DNA of 38,078 nt from a virus: positions 1 to 38,078 of IMG/VR virus record IMGVR_UViG_3300044802_000094; one strand, 5' to 3'. Shown piece after piece: positions 5,942-13,288 of the stretch. The translations under genes and the position numbers were made by a program. Within the stretch, counting starts at the first letter, position 1. Each line of letters begins with the position of its first letter. Under the pieces are notes generated by a model. It saw only the letters and a program-made list of their open reading frames with translations, made no database searches and was not told the origin of the DNA.

Positions 5942-7087
5942 ATGAAGCATTCTATTTGTGGGTTTAACCATGCGGCTCTCTTATTGAACTTTAAATGTGA
6001 TTACGATGACGCTCAAATATTAAGCTGTATTGTTGGGTTTAGAGATACCGGAAAGATGAAAGAAATTACTGTTAATGAGAAAAAATATTTTTGGGTTTAT
6101 TACCAATGGATTATTGAGCAGTTACCAGGATTACGGTGTAGGGATAAGCGTTCTTTAGCTCGCAGGATGGATAGATATGTTAATAACGGATTAATGGAAA
6201 AGCACGTTGAGCAGGGTAATAGTACTTATTATAGATTCATTGAAAAACAGCTAGAAATCCTTCAATCCTACCCCTGTGAAAAATTTGTTACCCCTGGACG
6301 TGAAAGTACAACCCCCCTGGACGTGAAAGTACAACCCCCTGGACGTGAAAGTACAACCCCCCTGGACGTGAAAGTACAACCCCCTGGACGTGAAAGTACA
6401 ACCATAGATTCTTCTTTAATTATTAAAAGAAAGAAAGAAGATAAGAAGAAGGTATCTCCTCTTTTAAATGAATCAAACAACAAATACCTGCCACTATCAG
6501 AGTATCTCCTTAAAAAGATAAAAGATTCAGGCACAGATGCAGTTTTCAAAGAAAGTGACATTGGTAAGTGGAATAACCACTTCAGGCTCATAATCGAGCA
6601 GGATGGCCGATCTGAAGGTAGAATAAGGGCAAAAATTGATGAGGTTTTCGAAGATCAGTTTTGGAGCAAACAGATACGCAGCGCTGGAACTTTGCGTGAG
6701 AAGTGGAAATTAGGACGTTTGGATCGACTTGGAGAGAATAAGAAAACCGAAAACGATGATGAAGAAACCGCACCAGAAGCCCCTAAAACACCTTTTCAGC
6801 GATTCAAAGGCAACACGACCCTAACCGACTCCGAAGTGGTTCTGAGCTATCTGTATCGACAATGGGAGGCTATTTACGGGGATAAGGGATGGCGGGAGTA
6901 CAATTTTCCTAGCGCGGATTCAACCACAGAAGCGCTTTACCGTGAAATTTGGGAAGTTTATCGAGGTATAAAGGACAAGAAGCAAGCTTTTGATGAGATT
7001 TTTAAGCGGTTTAAGATTACGCCAGATCAAACCGAAAGACATATTAATCACGTGGTAGGATCGAGCGTTGAAAATGAGGAATGGTGA
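5942..7087 (+). CDS. Replication initiator with internal origin iterons (lambda O-like role)
   Basis: 381 aa, ATG 5942 after GGGGGATAAG. The N-terminal about 100 residues look like a winged-helix DNA-binding domain of phage initiators (MKEITVNEKKYFWVYYQWI, then SLARRMDRYVNNGLMEKH). Residues about 118-154 are encoded by five tandem DNA iterons and give an alternating PGRESTT / PLDVKVQP pattern. A Lys/Glu-rich linker and a C-terminal helical domain follow, possibly for helicase loading. The gene directly overlaps dnaB. Initiator next to helicase with the origin inside the initiator gene is the lambda/P22 plan. Sequence family not recognised beyond this; the role rests on architecture. Confidence 0.72.
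   Translation: MKHSICGFNHAALLLNFKCDYDDAQILSCIVGFRDTGKMKEITVNEKKYFWVYYQWIIEQLPGLRCRDKRSLARRMDRYVNNGLMEKHVEQGNSTYYRFIEKQLEILQSYPCEKFVTPGRESTTPLDVKVQPPGRESTTPLDVKVQPPGRESTTIDSSLIIKRKKEDKKKVSPLLNESNNKYLPLSEYLLKKIKDSGTDAVFKESDIGKWNNHFRLIIEQDGRSEGRIRAKIDEVFEDQFWSKQIRSAGTLREKWKLGRLDRLGENKKTENDDEETAPEAPKTPFQRFKGNTTLTDSEVVLSYLYRQWEAIYGDKGWREYNFPSADSTTEALYREIWEVYRGIKDKKQAFDEIFKRFKITPDQTERHINHVVGSSVENEEW
6293..6402 (+). repeat. Five origin iterons inside the initiator gene
   Basis: Five copies of CCTGGACGTGAAAGTACAAC start at 6293, 6316, 6338, 6361 and 6383. Spacing alternates 23, 22, 23, 22 bp (about two helical turns), joined by C-runs. A weak possible sixth copy lies just upstream near 6273. An AT-rich, purine-rich stretch follows (6403-6475), a candidate unwinding element. 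This is the expected layout of a lambda-type origin. Confidence 0.85.
6403..6475. other. Probable DNA-unwinding element of the origin
   Basis: This stretch right of the iterons is very AT-rich and strongly purine-biased on the plus strand in its middle (AAAAGAAAGAAAGAAGATAA), like the AT-rich part of lambda ori. It remains coding (a Lys-rich linker of the initiator). Confidence 0.5.
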
Positions 7088-8405
7088 ACGAATACCACCC
7101 CAGGCGCTTGATGTAGAGCGCACGGTTTTAGGTTCAATTATGGCGGATCGAGCAGCGGCAGAGATTGCTTTTGGTATTCTATCGGAGAATTGCTTTTATC
7201 ACGGAGCGAATCGGAAGATTTTTTTATGCATGCTTTCCCTTTTCGAGAAAAACGAACCTATTGACGTAGTATCGGTATCAAATAATCTGAAAATGAAATC
7301 TTGGTTGGATGAGGTAGGGAGTGATGGTTATTTAGCCGAAATAGTTGAGGCTATTGCGACTTCGGGAAATATTGAATACTATGCGAAAATCTTAAAGAAT
7401 AAGGCTATTTTAAGGCATCTAATAGCTATAGCCGGAGAAATACATACTGAGTGCTTTGATGAGGAAACTGACCCTGAGAAGGCCTTAGAATGCGCGTCAA
7501 ATAAGATTTTTGAAGTTGCTAATTCTCATGGGATAGCTTGCCCGATTTTTACCGCAACGGATATGGTGAGGAAGACCTATGATGAGATGGAAAGGGTTCA
7601 TAGGGGCGGAAGAATTGGTGTTACGACGGGGTATCAAAGTTTAGACGATGTTATACTTGGGTTCTGTAGGCCGGATTTGATTATAATAGCCGGTAGACCC
7701 AGCTCAGGAAAGACGGCCGCGGCAATGAATATCATAACGCGCCAAACAGTCGTGCATAAAATTCCAATTTTGATTTTTACAATTGAAATGAGTCAAATAG
7801 GTCTTGGTCAGCGTGCGTTGTCGATCGAATCAGGCGTAGGTCTTTACAATATACGAAAAATGGATATGGGTAAAGAGAAACAGACCTTAGTGGCGGAAGC
7901 AGCGGGAAGGATAGCTGAAGCTCCGATATATGGTTGTGATGCTTCAGGGATAACTTTGAATCAAATACGGACAGTTTCAAGGCGAGCGATCAGGCAGTTT
8001 GGAATAGAGGTTATCTATATCGACCATACGAGGCTAATGGGGTCGAGACAACATAATCCGATCGACCGTATGACGGAAATTAGCCATGGGTTAAAAAACC
8101 TTGCGAAAGAATTAGATCGACCGATCGTTGCCTTGCATCAGATTTCACGGCCCCAGAAAGGTAAGAAGGTGGTTCCAAGGCCTCAGTTATCGGATTTACG
8201 CGATTCTGGGGCGGTTGAGGAAGACGCGGATATTGTTCTGTTTGTTCACCGGGATTTTATTTATTCAAAAAAAGAGGAAGACCGCCACAAGGCCGAAATA
8301 ATTATCGGAAAACAGAGGAATGGTCCTTTGGGAGAAGTTGTGTTTAATTGGAATGCTGAATATACGAGATTCAGCGAATTGAAAACCCAACAAGAGGAGT
8401 GGTAA
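7074..8405 (+). CDS. dnaB: Replicative DNA helicase DnaB
   Basis: 443 aa from ATG 7074 (TTG 7068 is possible). The N-terminal domain begins in the standard way (ERIPPQALDVERTVLGSIM). The RecA-type core has TTGYQSLDDVILGF, Walker A GRPSSGKT (about 206-213), IFTIEMSQ, Walker B region VIYIDHTRLM, and the DnaB motif RPQLSDLRDSGAVEEDADIVLFVHR with the end IIIGKQRNGPLG. It unwinds DNA at the phage fork. Its start overlaps the end of the initiator gene, so the two are coupled; an encoded initiator plus helicase implies partial independence from host loading. Confidence 0.93.
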   Translation: MRNGERIPPQALDVERTVLGSIMADRAAAEIAFGILSENCFYHGANRKIFLCMLSLFEKNEPIDVVSVSNNLKMKSWLDEVGSDGYLAEIVEAIATSGNIEYYAKILKNKAILRHLIAIAGEIHTECFDEETDPEKALECASNKIFEVANSHGIACPIFTATDMVRKTYDEMERVHRGGRIGVTTGYQSLDDVILGFCRPDLIIIAGRPSSGKTAAAMNIITRQTVVHKIPILIFTIEMSQIGLGQRALSIESGVGLYNIRKMDMGKEKQTLVAEAAGRIAEAPIYGCDASGITLNQIRTVSRRAIRQFGIEVIYIDHTRLMGSRQHNPIDRMTEISHGLKNLAKELDRPIVALHQISRPQKGKKVVPRPQLSDLRDSGAVEEDADIVLFVHRDFIYSKKEEDRHKAEIIIGKQRNGPLGEVVFNWNAEYTRFSELKTQQEEW

Positions 8406-8467
8406 TGGAACTACCTTGTATTTCTTTATGGCAACCCTGGTGCAGCGAAAAAGAAATACCGGGCTAA
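8405..8467 (+). CDS. 20-aa frame, possible remnant of an ASCH-domain gene
   Basis: ATG 8405 overlaps the dnaB stop as TAATG. The peptide contains ISLWQPWCSE, reminiscent of the N-terminal ISLWQPWA of ASCH-domain proteins, then stops after 20 codons. It could be a degraded gene or chance. No other feature is seen up to 8488. Confidence 0.25.
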   Translation: MELPCISLWQPWCSEKEIPG

Positions 8468-8488
8468 CTTAGCTAAGGATGGCACATA

Positions 8489-8704
8489 ATGCCGGTTTTT
8501 AAATCCTGCCATTTTTACATTAACCGAAGTCCTAAGAACTCCAAGTTTATTAACGAAATAATGCCGCTTAGGGATCTTCAGGTGAGTAAAATAATGTTCG
8601 ATTCATTCGAGGATATGACGGTTGATAACGTGTATATTGATGATCGAAAAGAGCATAGGAATGTTATGAGGGATGTCTTGAAATCAACAGGGGCGCTGCA
8701 ATGA
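8489..8704 (+). CDS. Hypothetical 71-aa protein
   Basis: ATG 8489 with AAGGATGG upstream; the stop overlaps the next ATG (ATGA). A mixed alpha/beta small protein with an acidic middle (SFEDMTVDNVYIDDRKEH). No family recognised. Position between dnaB and ninG suggests a replication/recombination accessory. Confidence 0.55.
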   Translation: MPVFKSCHFYINRSPKNSKFINEIMPLRDLQVSKIMFDSFEDMTVDNVYIDDRKEHRNVMRDVLKSTGALQ

Positions 8705-9156
8705 TACCGAAAAATCAGGTAGCATTTCCTAAGCCGTCACGAAAACCCAAGCCAATGCCGAAGTTGATAGCTCGGTTAGATATGATATTTTCTCAATTTA
8801 TTCGGCTGAGGGATTCTGATAGTAGAGGGATGTGCCGATGTATCACATGCGGACGTTTTGGGAACTGGCAGGAAATGGATGCGGGTCATTTCGTTCAGCG
8901 GGACCGGAAGGCTACTCGCTTTAATGAGCAGAATGTCCATACTCAGTGTACCTGTTGTAATCGTTATCGGTCAGGGGAGCAATTTCTACATTCGCAGGCT
9001 ATTGATCGTCTTTACGGACAAGGGGCTGCGGAGCTATTAAAGAACATTAGTATGGCGCGTGGGTCGAAAATAAATGCATGGTGGTTAGAGATAAAAATTG
9101 AAGAGTATAAGAAAAAAGTGAAAGAATTAAAGAAAAAGCTTGACTTGCCAATATGA
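8701..9156 (+). CDS. ninG: NinG/Rap-like Holliday junction nuclease
   Basis: 151 aa. It carries the NinG (Rap) pattern: basic N-terminus (KPSRKPKPMPKLIARLDMIFSQFIRLRD), CRCITCGR, MDAGHFVQRDRKATRFNEQNVHTQC, CCNRYRSGE, then a coiled Lys-rich end. Rap resolves recombination junctions with structure selectivity; with ERF, SSB and NinB it completes a lambda-like recombination set. ATGA overlaps on both sides imply coupling. Confidence 0.88.
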   Translation: MIPKNQVAFPKPSRKPKPMPKLIARLDMIFSQFIRLRDSDSRGMCRCITCGRFGNWQEMDAGHFVQRDRKATRFNEQNVHTQCTCCNRYRSGEQFLHSQAIDRLYGQGAAELLKNISMARGSKINAWWLEIKIEEYKKKVKELKKKLDLPI

Positions 9157-9359
9157 TTGGATATATAATTAAGATTATGGAATCAAGACACATTTTAATT
9201 CTAATGGCAGGAGCAACAGAAGGGCAGAGTAGGGGTATTGTGACGAGCGGATATTATCACGGAGTATTAGTGGCACTTTGGAACCAAGGAGTGACAAATG
9301 GCAACTTCGATCTTTGGTCTAGGCGAGTTGTTGATAATGGCGAAGCTCGCGGAGAGTGA
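9153..9359 (+). CDS. Hypothetical 68-aa protein, uncertain
   Basis: Starts in an ATGA overlap with ninG; an internal ATG at 9177 is also possible. The first part is hydrophobic (MIGYIIKIMESRHILILMAGATEG). It overlaps the next gene, which has a better ribosome-binding site, by 62 nt. No family recognised; it may not be real. Confidence 0.4.
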   Translation: MIGYIIKIMESRHILILMAGATEGQSRGIVTSGYYHGVLVALWNQGVTNGNFDLWSRRVVDNGEARGE

Positions 9360-9543
9360 TCAAAAAGACGTTCTGAAGTACGAATACTTCAGCGGCTACG
9401 AAGGCAGGCAGAGAGTTCAATGGTCCTACGTTGATAAGCGAGGAAATTTCCATACCTCAATAAGTAGTGATTTGGAGACAGTCCGAGAGCAGGCGGAGCG
9501 GTACGGGTATTCTCGTGATATTTCAGCAGAGTACCAGCTATGA
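9298..9543 (+). CDS. Hypothetical 81-aa protein
   Basis: ATG 9298 is preceded by AAGGAG (9286-9291). The second half (KYEYFSGYEGRQRVQWSYVDKRGNFHTSISSDLETVREQAERYG) looks like a compact beta-beta-alpha fold. The stop overlaps the SNF2 gene start (ATGA), so it belongs to the same operon. Function unknown. Confidence 0.55.
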   Translation: MATSIFGLGELLIMAKLAESDQKDVLKYEYFSGYEGRQRVQWSYVDKRGNFHTSISSDLETVREQAERYGYSRDISAEYQL

Positions 9544-9944
9544 AGCTATTCCAAACTATTGCAAATGACGATTCGTGGGCTTATTGGGTTAAGCTTGGTG
9601 ATCCTGTTTGGTATTGCCAGAGTGATTTTAGCGAGAAGGATATTCCCAAGGCGGCGGGGTTTTCTTTTCATGGAAAGAAAGATGATAGTGGGAAGTGGGT
9701 AGGAAAAAGGATTTGGTGGACAAGCGATAAAGACAAAGCCGCAAAATTAGTTGATTACGCGGCAGACCCGCAGGCAGGGTGGGCGAAAGAACTAAGTGCA
9801 AGAAAAATCCATGCCGCGACAAGTCTTGTAGGTTCTCGTCAGAGTGTTTCTTACAATGATCATCCGCACCCGGAGGGGCTTAATTATTTGCCATTTCAGA
9901 AAGCGGCAATAGATTATTGTTTAAGGTGTTTTGGGGAGATATAA
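9540..9944 (+). CDS. SNF2-type helicase, N-terminal part (split gene)
   Basis: 134 aa. It ends with YLPFQKAAIDYCLRCFGE, which is the entry to helicase motif Q/I of SMARCAL1-like SNF2 ATPases, preceded by the typical small N-terminal domain (WTSDKDKAAKLVDYA). The frame stops at TAA 9942-9944 overlapping an ATG (TAATG). The rest of the helicase continues in a different frame, so the protein is interrupted before its P-loop. See 9944-10072. Confidence 0.7.
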   Translation: MKLFQTIANDDSWAYWVKLGDPVWYCQSDFSEKDIPKAAGFSFHGKKDDSGKWVGKRIWWTSDKDKAAKLVDYAADPQAGWAKELSARKIHAATSLVGSRQSVSYNDHPHPEGLNYLPFQKAAIDYCLRCFGEI

Positions 9945-10072
9945 TGAAATTCATGGACACTAATTTGAAAGGAGGCCAAACCCCATGTTGTCGCGGTGTA
10001 TTAATCGCTGACGACATGGGCTAAGGCCTCGGGAAAACAGTAGAAGCGATAGGTGTAATTAATAGTATTGGC
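9944..10072 (+). other. Disrupted SNF2 joint: frame change plus stop in the P-loop
   Basis: From ATG 9944 the frame gives 26 residues ending GVLIADDMG, the start of SNF2 motif I, followed by TAA (10022-10024) and then GLGKTVEAIG in the same frame. The consensus is DDMGLGKT, so six nucleotides (TAAGGC) are extra inside the ATP-binding motif. Upstream, the N-terminal part is in another frame. Together a frameshift and an in-frame stop separate the two halves. Either the gene is decaying, or it uses unusual decoding, or the assembly has errors. Confidence 0.8.
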
Positions 10073-12883
10073 TTGATTAAAACGGTTCTTGTAATTTGCC
10101 CTGCTACCCTGAAATTAAATTGGCTGAGAGAAATGGAGAAATGGTTGGTTCGGCCAATGAAAATAGGGATAGCGGACACAAAGACGGTTCCTATGCCGGA
10201 GAATGGGTACGATGTGGTGATTACAAATTACGAAGCAGTGGGAAAAACGAACAAGAGATTATCGTCGATTCAATGGGATATGATGATAATTGACGAAGCA
10301 CACTATCTAAAAAATCAAAAAACCATTCGATATCAGTCTATTATGGGCACGGTGGTAGCGAAGAATGAAAGAGCAGTTTGCTATAATAGGATTCAGGCGC
10401 GAAGGAGAATTTTTACCACCGGTACACCAATAGTGAATTGTCCTTCGGAATTGTGGCCCTTAATTAGTGCAGTGGACCCGGAGAAATGGAACCAAAAAAC
10501 GTTCTGGTATTTCCACAAAAGATATTGCAATGTGCAAGCTGGAAGATATGGAACTGATTTTAAAGGTGCGGCAAGCCCGGAACGCCTTGAGGAATTACAG
10601 GTAATCTTAAGGGAACGCTGCATGATTCGCCGGATGAAGAGTGAAGTTTTGACCGAGTTGCCGCCTAAGATTCGGCAGGTGGTGGAGTTAGAGTACGACG
10701 AAAATGATGGAGCAGTTAAGACCGCATTAGCGCATGAGAAAGAATATCAGGACAAAATAAACGACGACGAGGGCATGGCGGAGATGGCCGCTCAGGCCGA
10801 GCTTGCTAAGGCTACAGATAACGACGACGAATACAAAGCCGCGATAGAGCGCATGAGCAAGGCTAATTCGTACCGGTTCGAGGAAATGGCGAGAATACGG
10901 CATGAAACAGCGGTTGCGAAGATGCCTTATGCTATAGAGTACCTAAAAGAACAGCTCGAAGTGGTTCCGAAGGCTGTTGTTTTTTTTCATCACCATGAAG
11001 TAGGGTTGGCTTTTCAAAAAGCATGGCCACTGGAATCGGTTTTGATTTACGGCGAAGTGAGCCTGGAAGATCGACAGGCAGCAGTGGATCGGTTTCAAAG
11101 TGATCCTACATGCAGGCTCGCTATTGTATCCATAAAGGCCGGAGGATTAGGCATTACCCTCACGGCGGCTTCGCATGAGTATGTTATAGAGCTACCGTGG
11201 ACGCCGGGGGATTTGAGTCAAGCCGAGGATCGATGTATATTAAAAGATTCTCTTGTTTTCTGTCTTCGCTCTGGTTATGTTAATAACATGAGCATGATAA
11301 AAATTCAAGACGTAAAGATTGGCGATAGTGTTTTAACGCATGAAGGACGCTATAAAGACGTGTCTGATGTAAGTAAGCACGAACACCGTGGAATGGTTAC
11401 AAGAATAGAATACGTTGGGTGGCATGAACCACTGGCTTGTACTTTCGATCATAAAGTTTTTGTAAAAAGGAATGGTATCCCTCAGTGGTTGTGGGCATGT
11501 AATGTATTACCTTCTGACTCTATGGCGTTTCCAAAACATGCTTTTTATCATACCCTTGATTCTGTTAAAATCAAAGATGAGTGGAGGATATATAAAGAAG
11601 CAAAGAAGGAAGCAGTGTGTAGTATTAATGGTTGCTTAAATCCTATTGAAGCGCGTGGTATGTGCAGAATACATTACCGAGAGGTTTTAAATAAAAAAGA
11701 AAGGCCAATCGCTCCACCACAAATAAATAGCCGGTATGTAAGATTGCCTGACAATATCAAGATAACCGAAGACTGGCTGTATTTATTCGGATGGTTTGTC
11801 GCCGAAGGATTTTCTTCTATTGCCTCTGGAAAATCTAAGTTTGTATCTTTTTCAGGTCATGAGAAGGAAGAAAATGTTTTGTTAAAAATATCAAAAACAC
11901 TTTTAACTTTAGGAATAAAATCTACAATTTATAGAAAAAAGAATTCTCATGGTGTTGAGATGAGGTCTTATTCTGGAGAGCTTGCATTATGGTTTCGTGA
12001 TTGGTTTGGTCACATGGCTAAAAACAAAACGCTACCAACCGAAATTACAAGGCTTTGCCCTGAACAAGCTGCTATTTTCCTCAAAGGCTATACGGATGGA
12101 GATGGGTACCAAAGGGGAAATCAAGTAGAATGGGTAAGTGCAAGCCCTGTTCTTTGCTATCAAATATGTGAGTTGGCTATACGGGCAGGGTTTATTCCTA
12201 CAATGAGAAGGGGTAGTTTAAAAAGCGGGAATCATTGGGTTGGTGGGTATACAAAATTTGGTAAGGGTAGCAATAAGAGGTTGAATGATCAGGATGAAAA
12301 TTACATTTATCGTCCAATAAGAAGGGTCGAAACCAAAAATGAGAACGTAATGGTTTATGATTTAACTGTTGAAGAAGACCATTCTTTTACGGTTGGTTTT
12401 GCAACGGTTCATAATTGTCACAGAATAGGCCAGAAGGATGTAGTGAATGTATATCATCTTGTCTTAAGAGATTCTATTGATGTTAAGATGGCTAATACGA
12501 TTATTTCTAAGCAGAAAATTATTGAGTCTGCTTTGGATAAAATAGCGGATCGGGAACCAGTGCTTCCGATGCGAGATTATGCAGCTTCTCATAACAGTAG
12601 CCGGAAGCAAATATTCGAAGTGGCGGCGAAATTAACCCAGGAGCAAATTGAGGTTATTCACGAAGGGCTTAAATATTTGGCCGGTAATGATATTGATTGG
12701 GCGCACGCAGTGAATGGAGTTGGATTTAGTAAGATCGATGCGAAGATAGGGCACTCATTGGCTGAATGTGATTATTTGAGTCCTAAGCAAGCCGCTATAG
12801 GTTCGAAGCTGATAAGAAAGTATCGTGGGCAAATACCCGAATTTTACGAAAAGATGTCTTGCAAAAAAGATGAGGAATGGTAA
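10073..12883 (+). CDS. SNF2-type helicase, main part with intein
   Basis: 936 aa from TTG 10073 (the frame is open from 10025). Helicase motifs: VLVICPATLKLNW (Ia), MIIDEAHYLKN (II, DEAH), FTTGTPIVNCPSELW (III), VVFFHHHEVGLAF and VSIKAGGLGITLTAASHEYVIELPW (V), and motif VI SQAEDR-CHRIGQKD split by a 394-aa intein. A C-terminal extension of about 130 aa follows. SMARCAL1-type SNF2 proteins remodel or anneal DNA; in phages they are found in replication modules. No ATG with a good ribosome site lies between 10025 and 10073, so expression of this part alone is doubtful. Confidence 0.78.
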   Translation: MIKTVLVICPATLKLNWLREMEKWLVRPMKIGIADTKTVPMPENGYDVVITNYEAVGKTNKRLSSIQWDMMIIDEAHYLKNQKTIRYQSIMGTVVAKNERAVCYNRIQARRRIFTTGTPIVNCPSELWPLISAVDPEKWNQKTFWYFHKRYCNVQAGRYGTDFKGAASPERLEELQVILRERCMIRRMKSEVLTELPPKIRQVVELEYDENDGAVKTALAHEKEYQDKINDDEGMAEMAAQAELAKATDNDDEYKAAIERMSKANSYRFEEMARIRHETAVAKMPYAIEYLKEQLEVVPKAVVFFHHHEVGLAFQKAWPLESVLIYGEVSLEDRQAAVDRFQSDPTCRLAIVSIKAGGLGITLTAASHEYVIELPWTPGDLSQAEDRCILKDSLVFCLRSGYVNNMSMIKIQDVKIGDSVLTHEGRYKDVSDVSKHEHRGMVTRIEYVGWHEPLACTFDHKVFVKRNGIPQWLWACNVLPSDSMAFPKHAFYHTLDSVKIKDEWRIYKEAKKEAVCSINGCLNPIEARGMCRIHYREVLNKKERPIAPPQINSRYVRLPDNIKITEDWLYLFGWFVAEGFSSIASGKSKFVSFSGHEKEENVLLKISKTLLTLGIKSTIYRKKNSHGVEMRSYSGELALWFRDWFGHMAKNKTLPTEITRLCPEQAAIFLKGYTDGDGYQRGNQVEWVSASPVLCYQICELAIRAGFIPTMRRGSLKSGNHWVGGYTKFGKGSNKRLNDQDENYIYRPIRRVETKNENVMVYDLTVEEDHSFTVGFATVHNCHRIGQKDVVNVYHLVLRDSIDVKMANTIISKQKIIESALDKIADREPVLPMRDYAASHNSSRKQIFEVAAKLTQEQIEVIHEGLKYLAGNDIDWAHAVNGVGFSKIDAKIGHSLAECDYLSPKQAAIGSKLIRKYRGQIPEFYEKMSCKKDEEW
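11234..12415 (+). other. Intein with LAGLIDADG homing endonuclease
   Basis: 394 codons inserted in helicase motif VI, between R (AEDR) and C (CHRIGQ). Cys1 starts block A (CILKDSLVFCLRSG); block B has ACTFDHKVFV; block F is VYDLTVEEDHSFTV; the end is FATVHN with Cys as +1 residue, so all splicing residues are present. The two endonuclease motifs are LFGWFVAEG and LKGYTDGDG. A cysteine-rich insert (CSINGCLNPIEARGMCRIHY) lies between the splicing and endonuclease parts. The intein is more AT-rich than the host gene. It should splice if translated. Confidence 0.92.
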
Positions 12884-12891
12884 AATAAATG

Positions 12892-12920
12892 TAGACAACA
12901 AAGCTTATTTGATATATATT
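12892..12920 (+). promoter_or_regulatory. Promoter P3 (TAGACA-17-TATATT)
   Basis: TAGACA 12892-12897, 17-bp spacer, TATATT 12915-12920 followed by AGTA. The predicted start near 12927 leaves a short leader with AAAGGAGG before ATG 12949. Confidence 0.65.
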
Positions 12921-12948
12921 AGTATTTACACTATTTAAAGGAGGTTTT

Positions 12949-13260
12949 ATGTTGTTTCAGCAGGGAGATGTTTTGATCGAATCTGCGGTTATCCCGGCAT
13001 CGGCAAAGAAAAGTGCTGTTAATAAGTGCGGCGTTGTTTTAGCTGAAGGCGAAACCACAGGTCACGCGCACGTTATTACCGATGGTTCGGCAGCAATTCT
13101 TTTGGAGGATAACGATACCATGTATTTGCGCGTGATCAAGGAAACGACACTTACGCATGAGGAGCACAAAAAGATAACTATTCCGCCGGGAGAGTATTCT
13201 GTACGGAAGGTGCAGGAGTACGATCATTTTATGGAGGAGAGCCGTGAGGTGGTAGACTAA
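12949..13260 (+). CDS. Hypothetical phage protein often paired with DUF6745 genes
   Basis: 103 aa, strong AAAGGAGG site. It begins QQGDVLIES and contains VVLAEGETTGHAHVI, YLRVI, LTHEEHKKITIPPGEYSVRKVQEYD, a pattern familiar from many small phage and actinobacterial proteins of unknown function with a beta-rich fold. In my recollection these frequently stand beside DUF6745 genes, as here, which suggests the two act together. First gene of the P3 unit. Confidence 0.7.
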   Translation: MLFQQGDVLIESAVIPASAKKSAVNKCGVVLAEGETTGHAHVITDGSAAILLEDNDTMYLRVIKETTLTHEEHKKITIPPGEYSVRKVQEYDHFMEESREVVD

Positions 13261-13288
13261 TAATTTGCCGACTTAAAAGGGGTCAGTT

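Noticed and set aside
6293-6402. CRISPR array
   Set aside because: Units are nearly contiguous with only 2-3 C between copies and no unique spacers, and lie inside a coding frame; they fit iterons.
10022-10024. Reassignment of TAA to an amino acid throughout the phage
   Set aside because: Many other genes here end naturally with TAA right before the next gene; only the SNF2 P-loop has an internal TAA.
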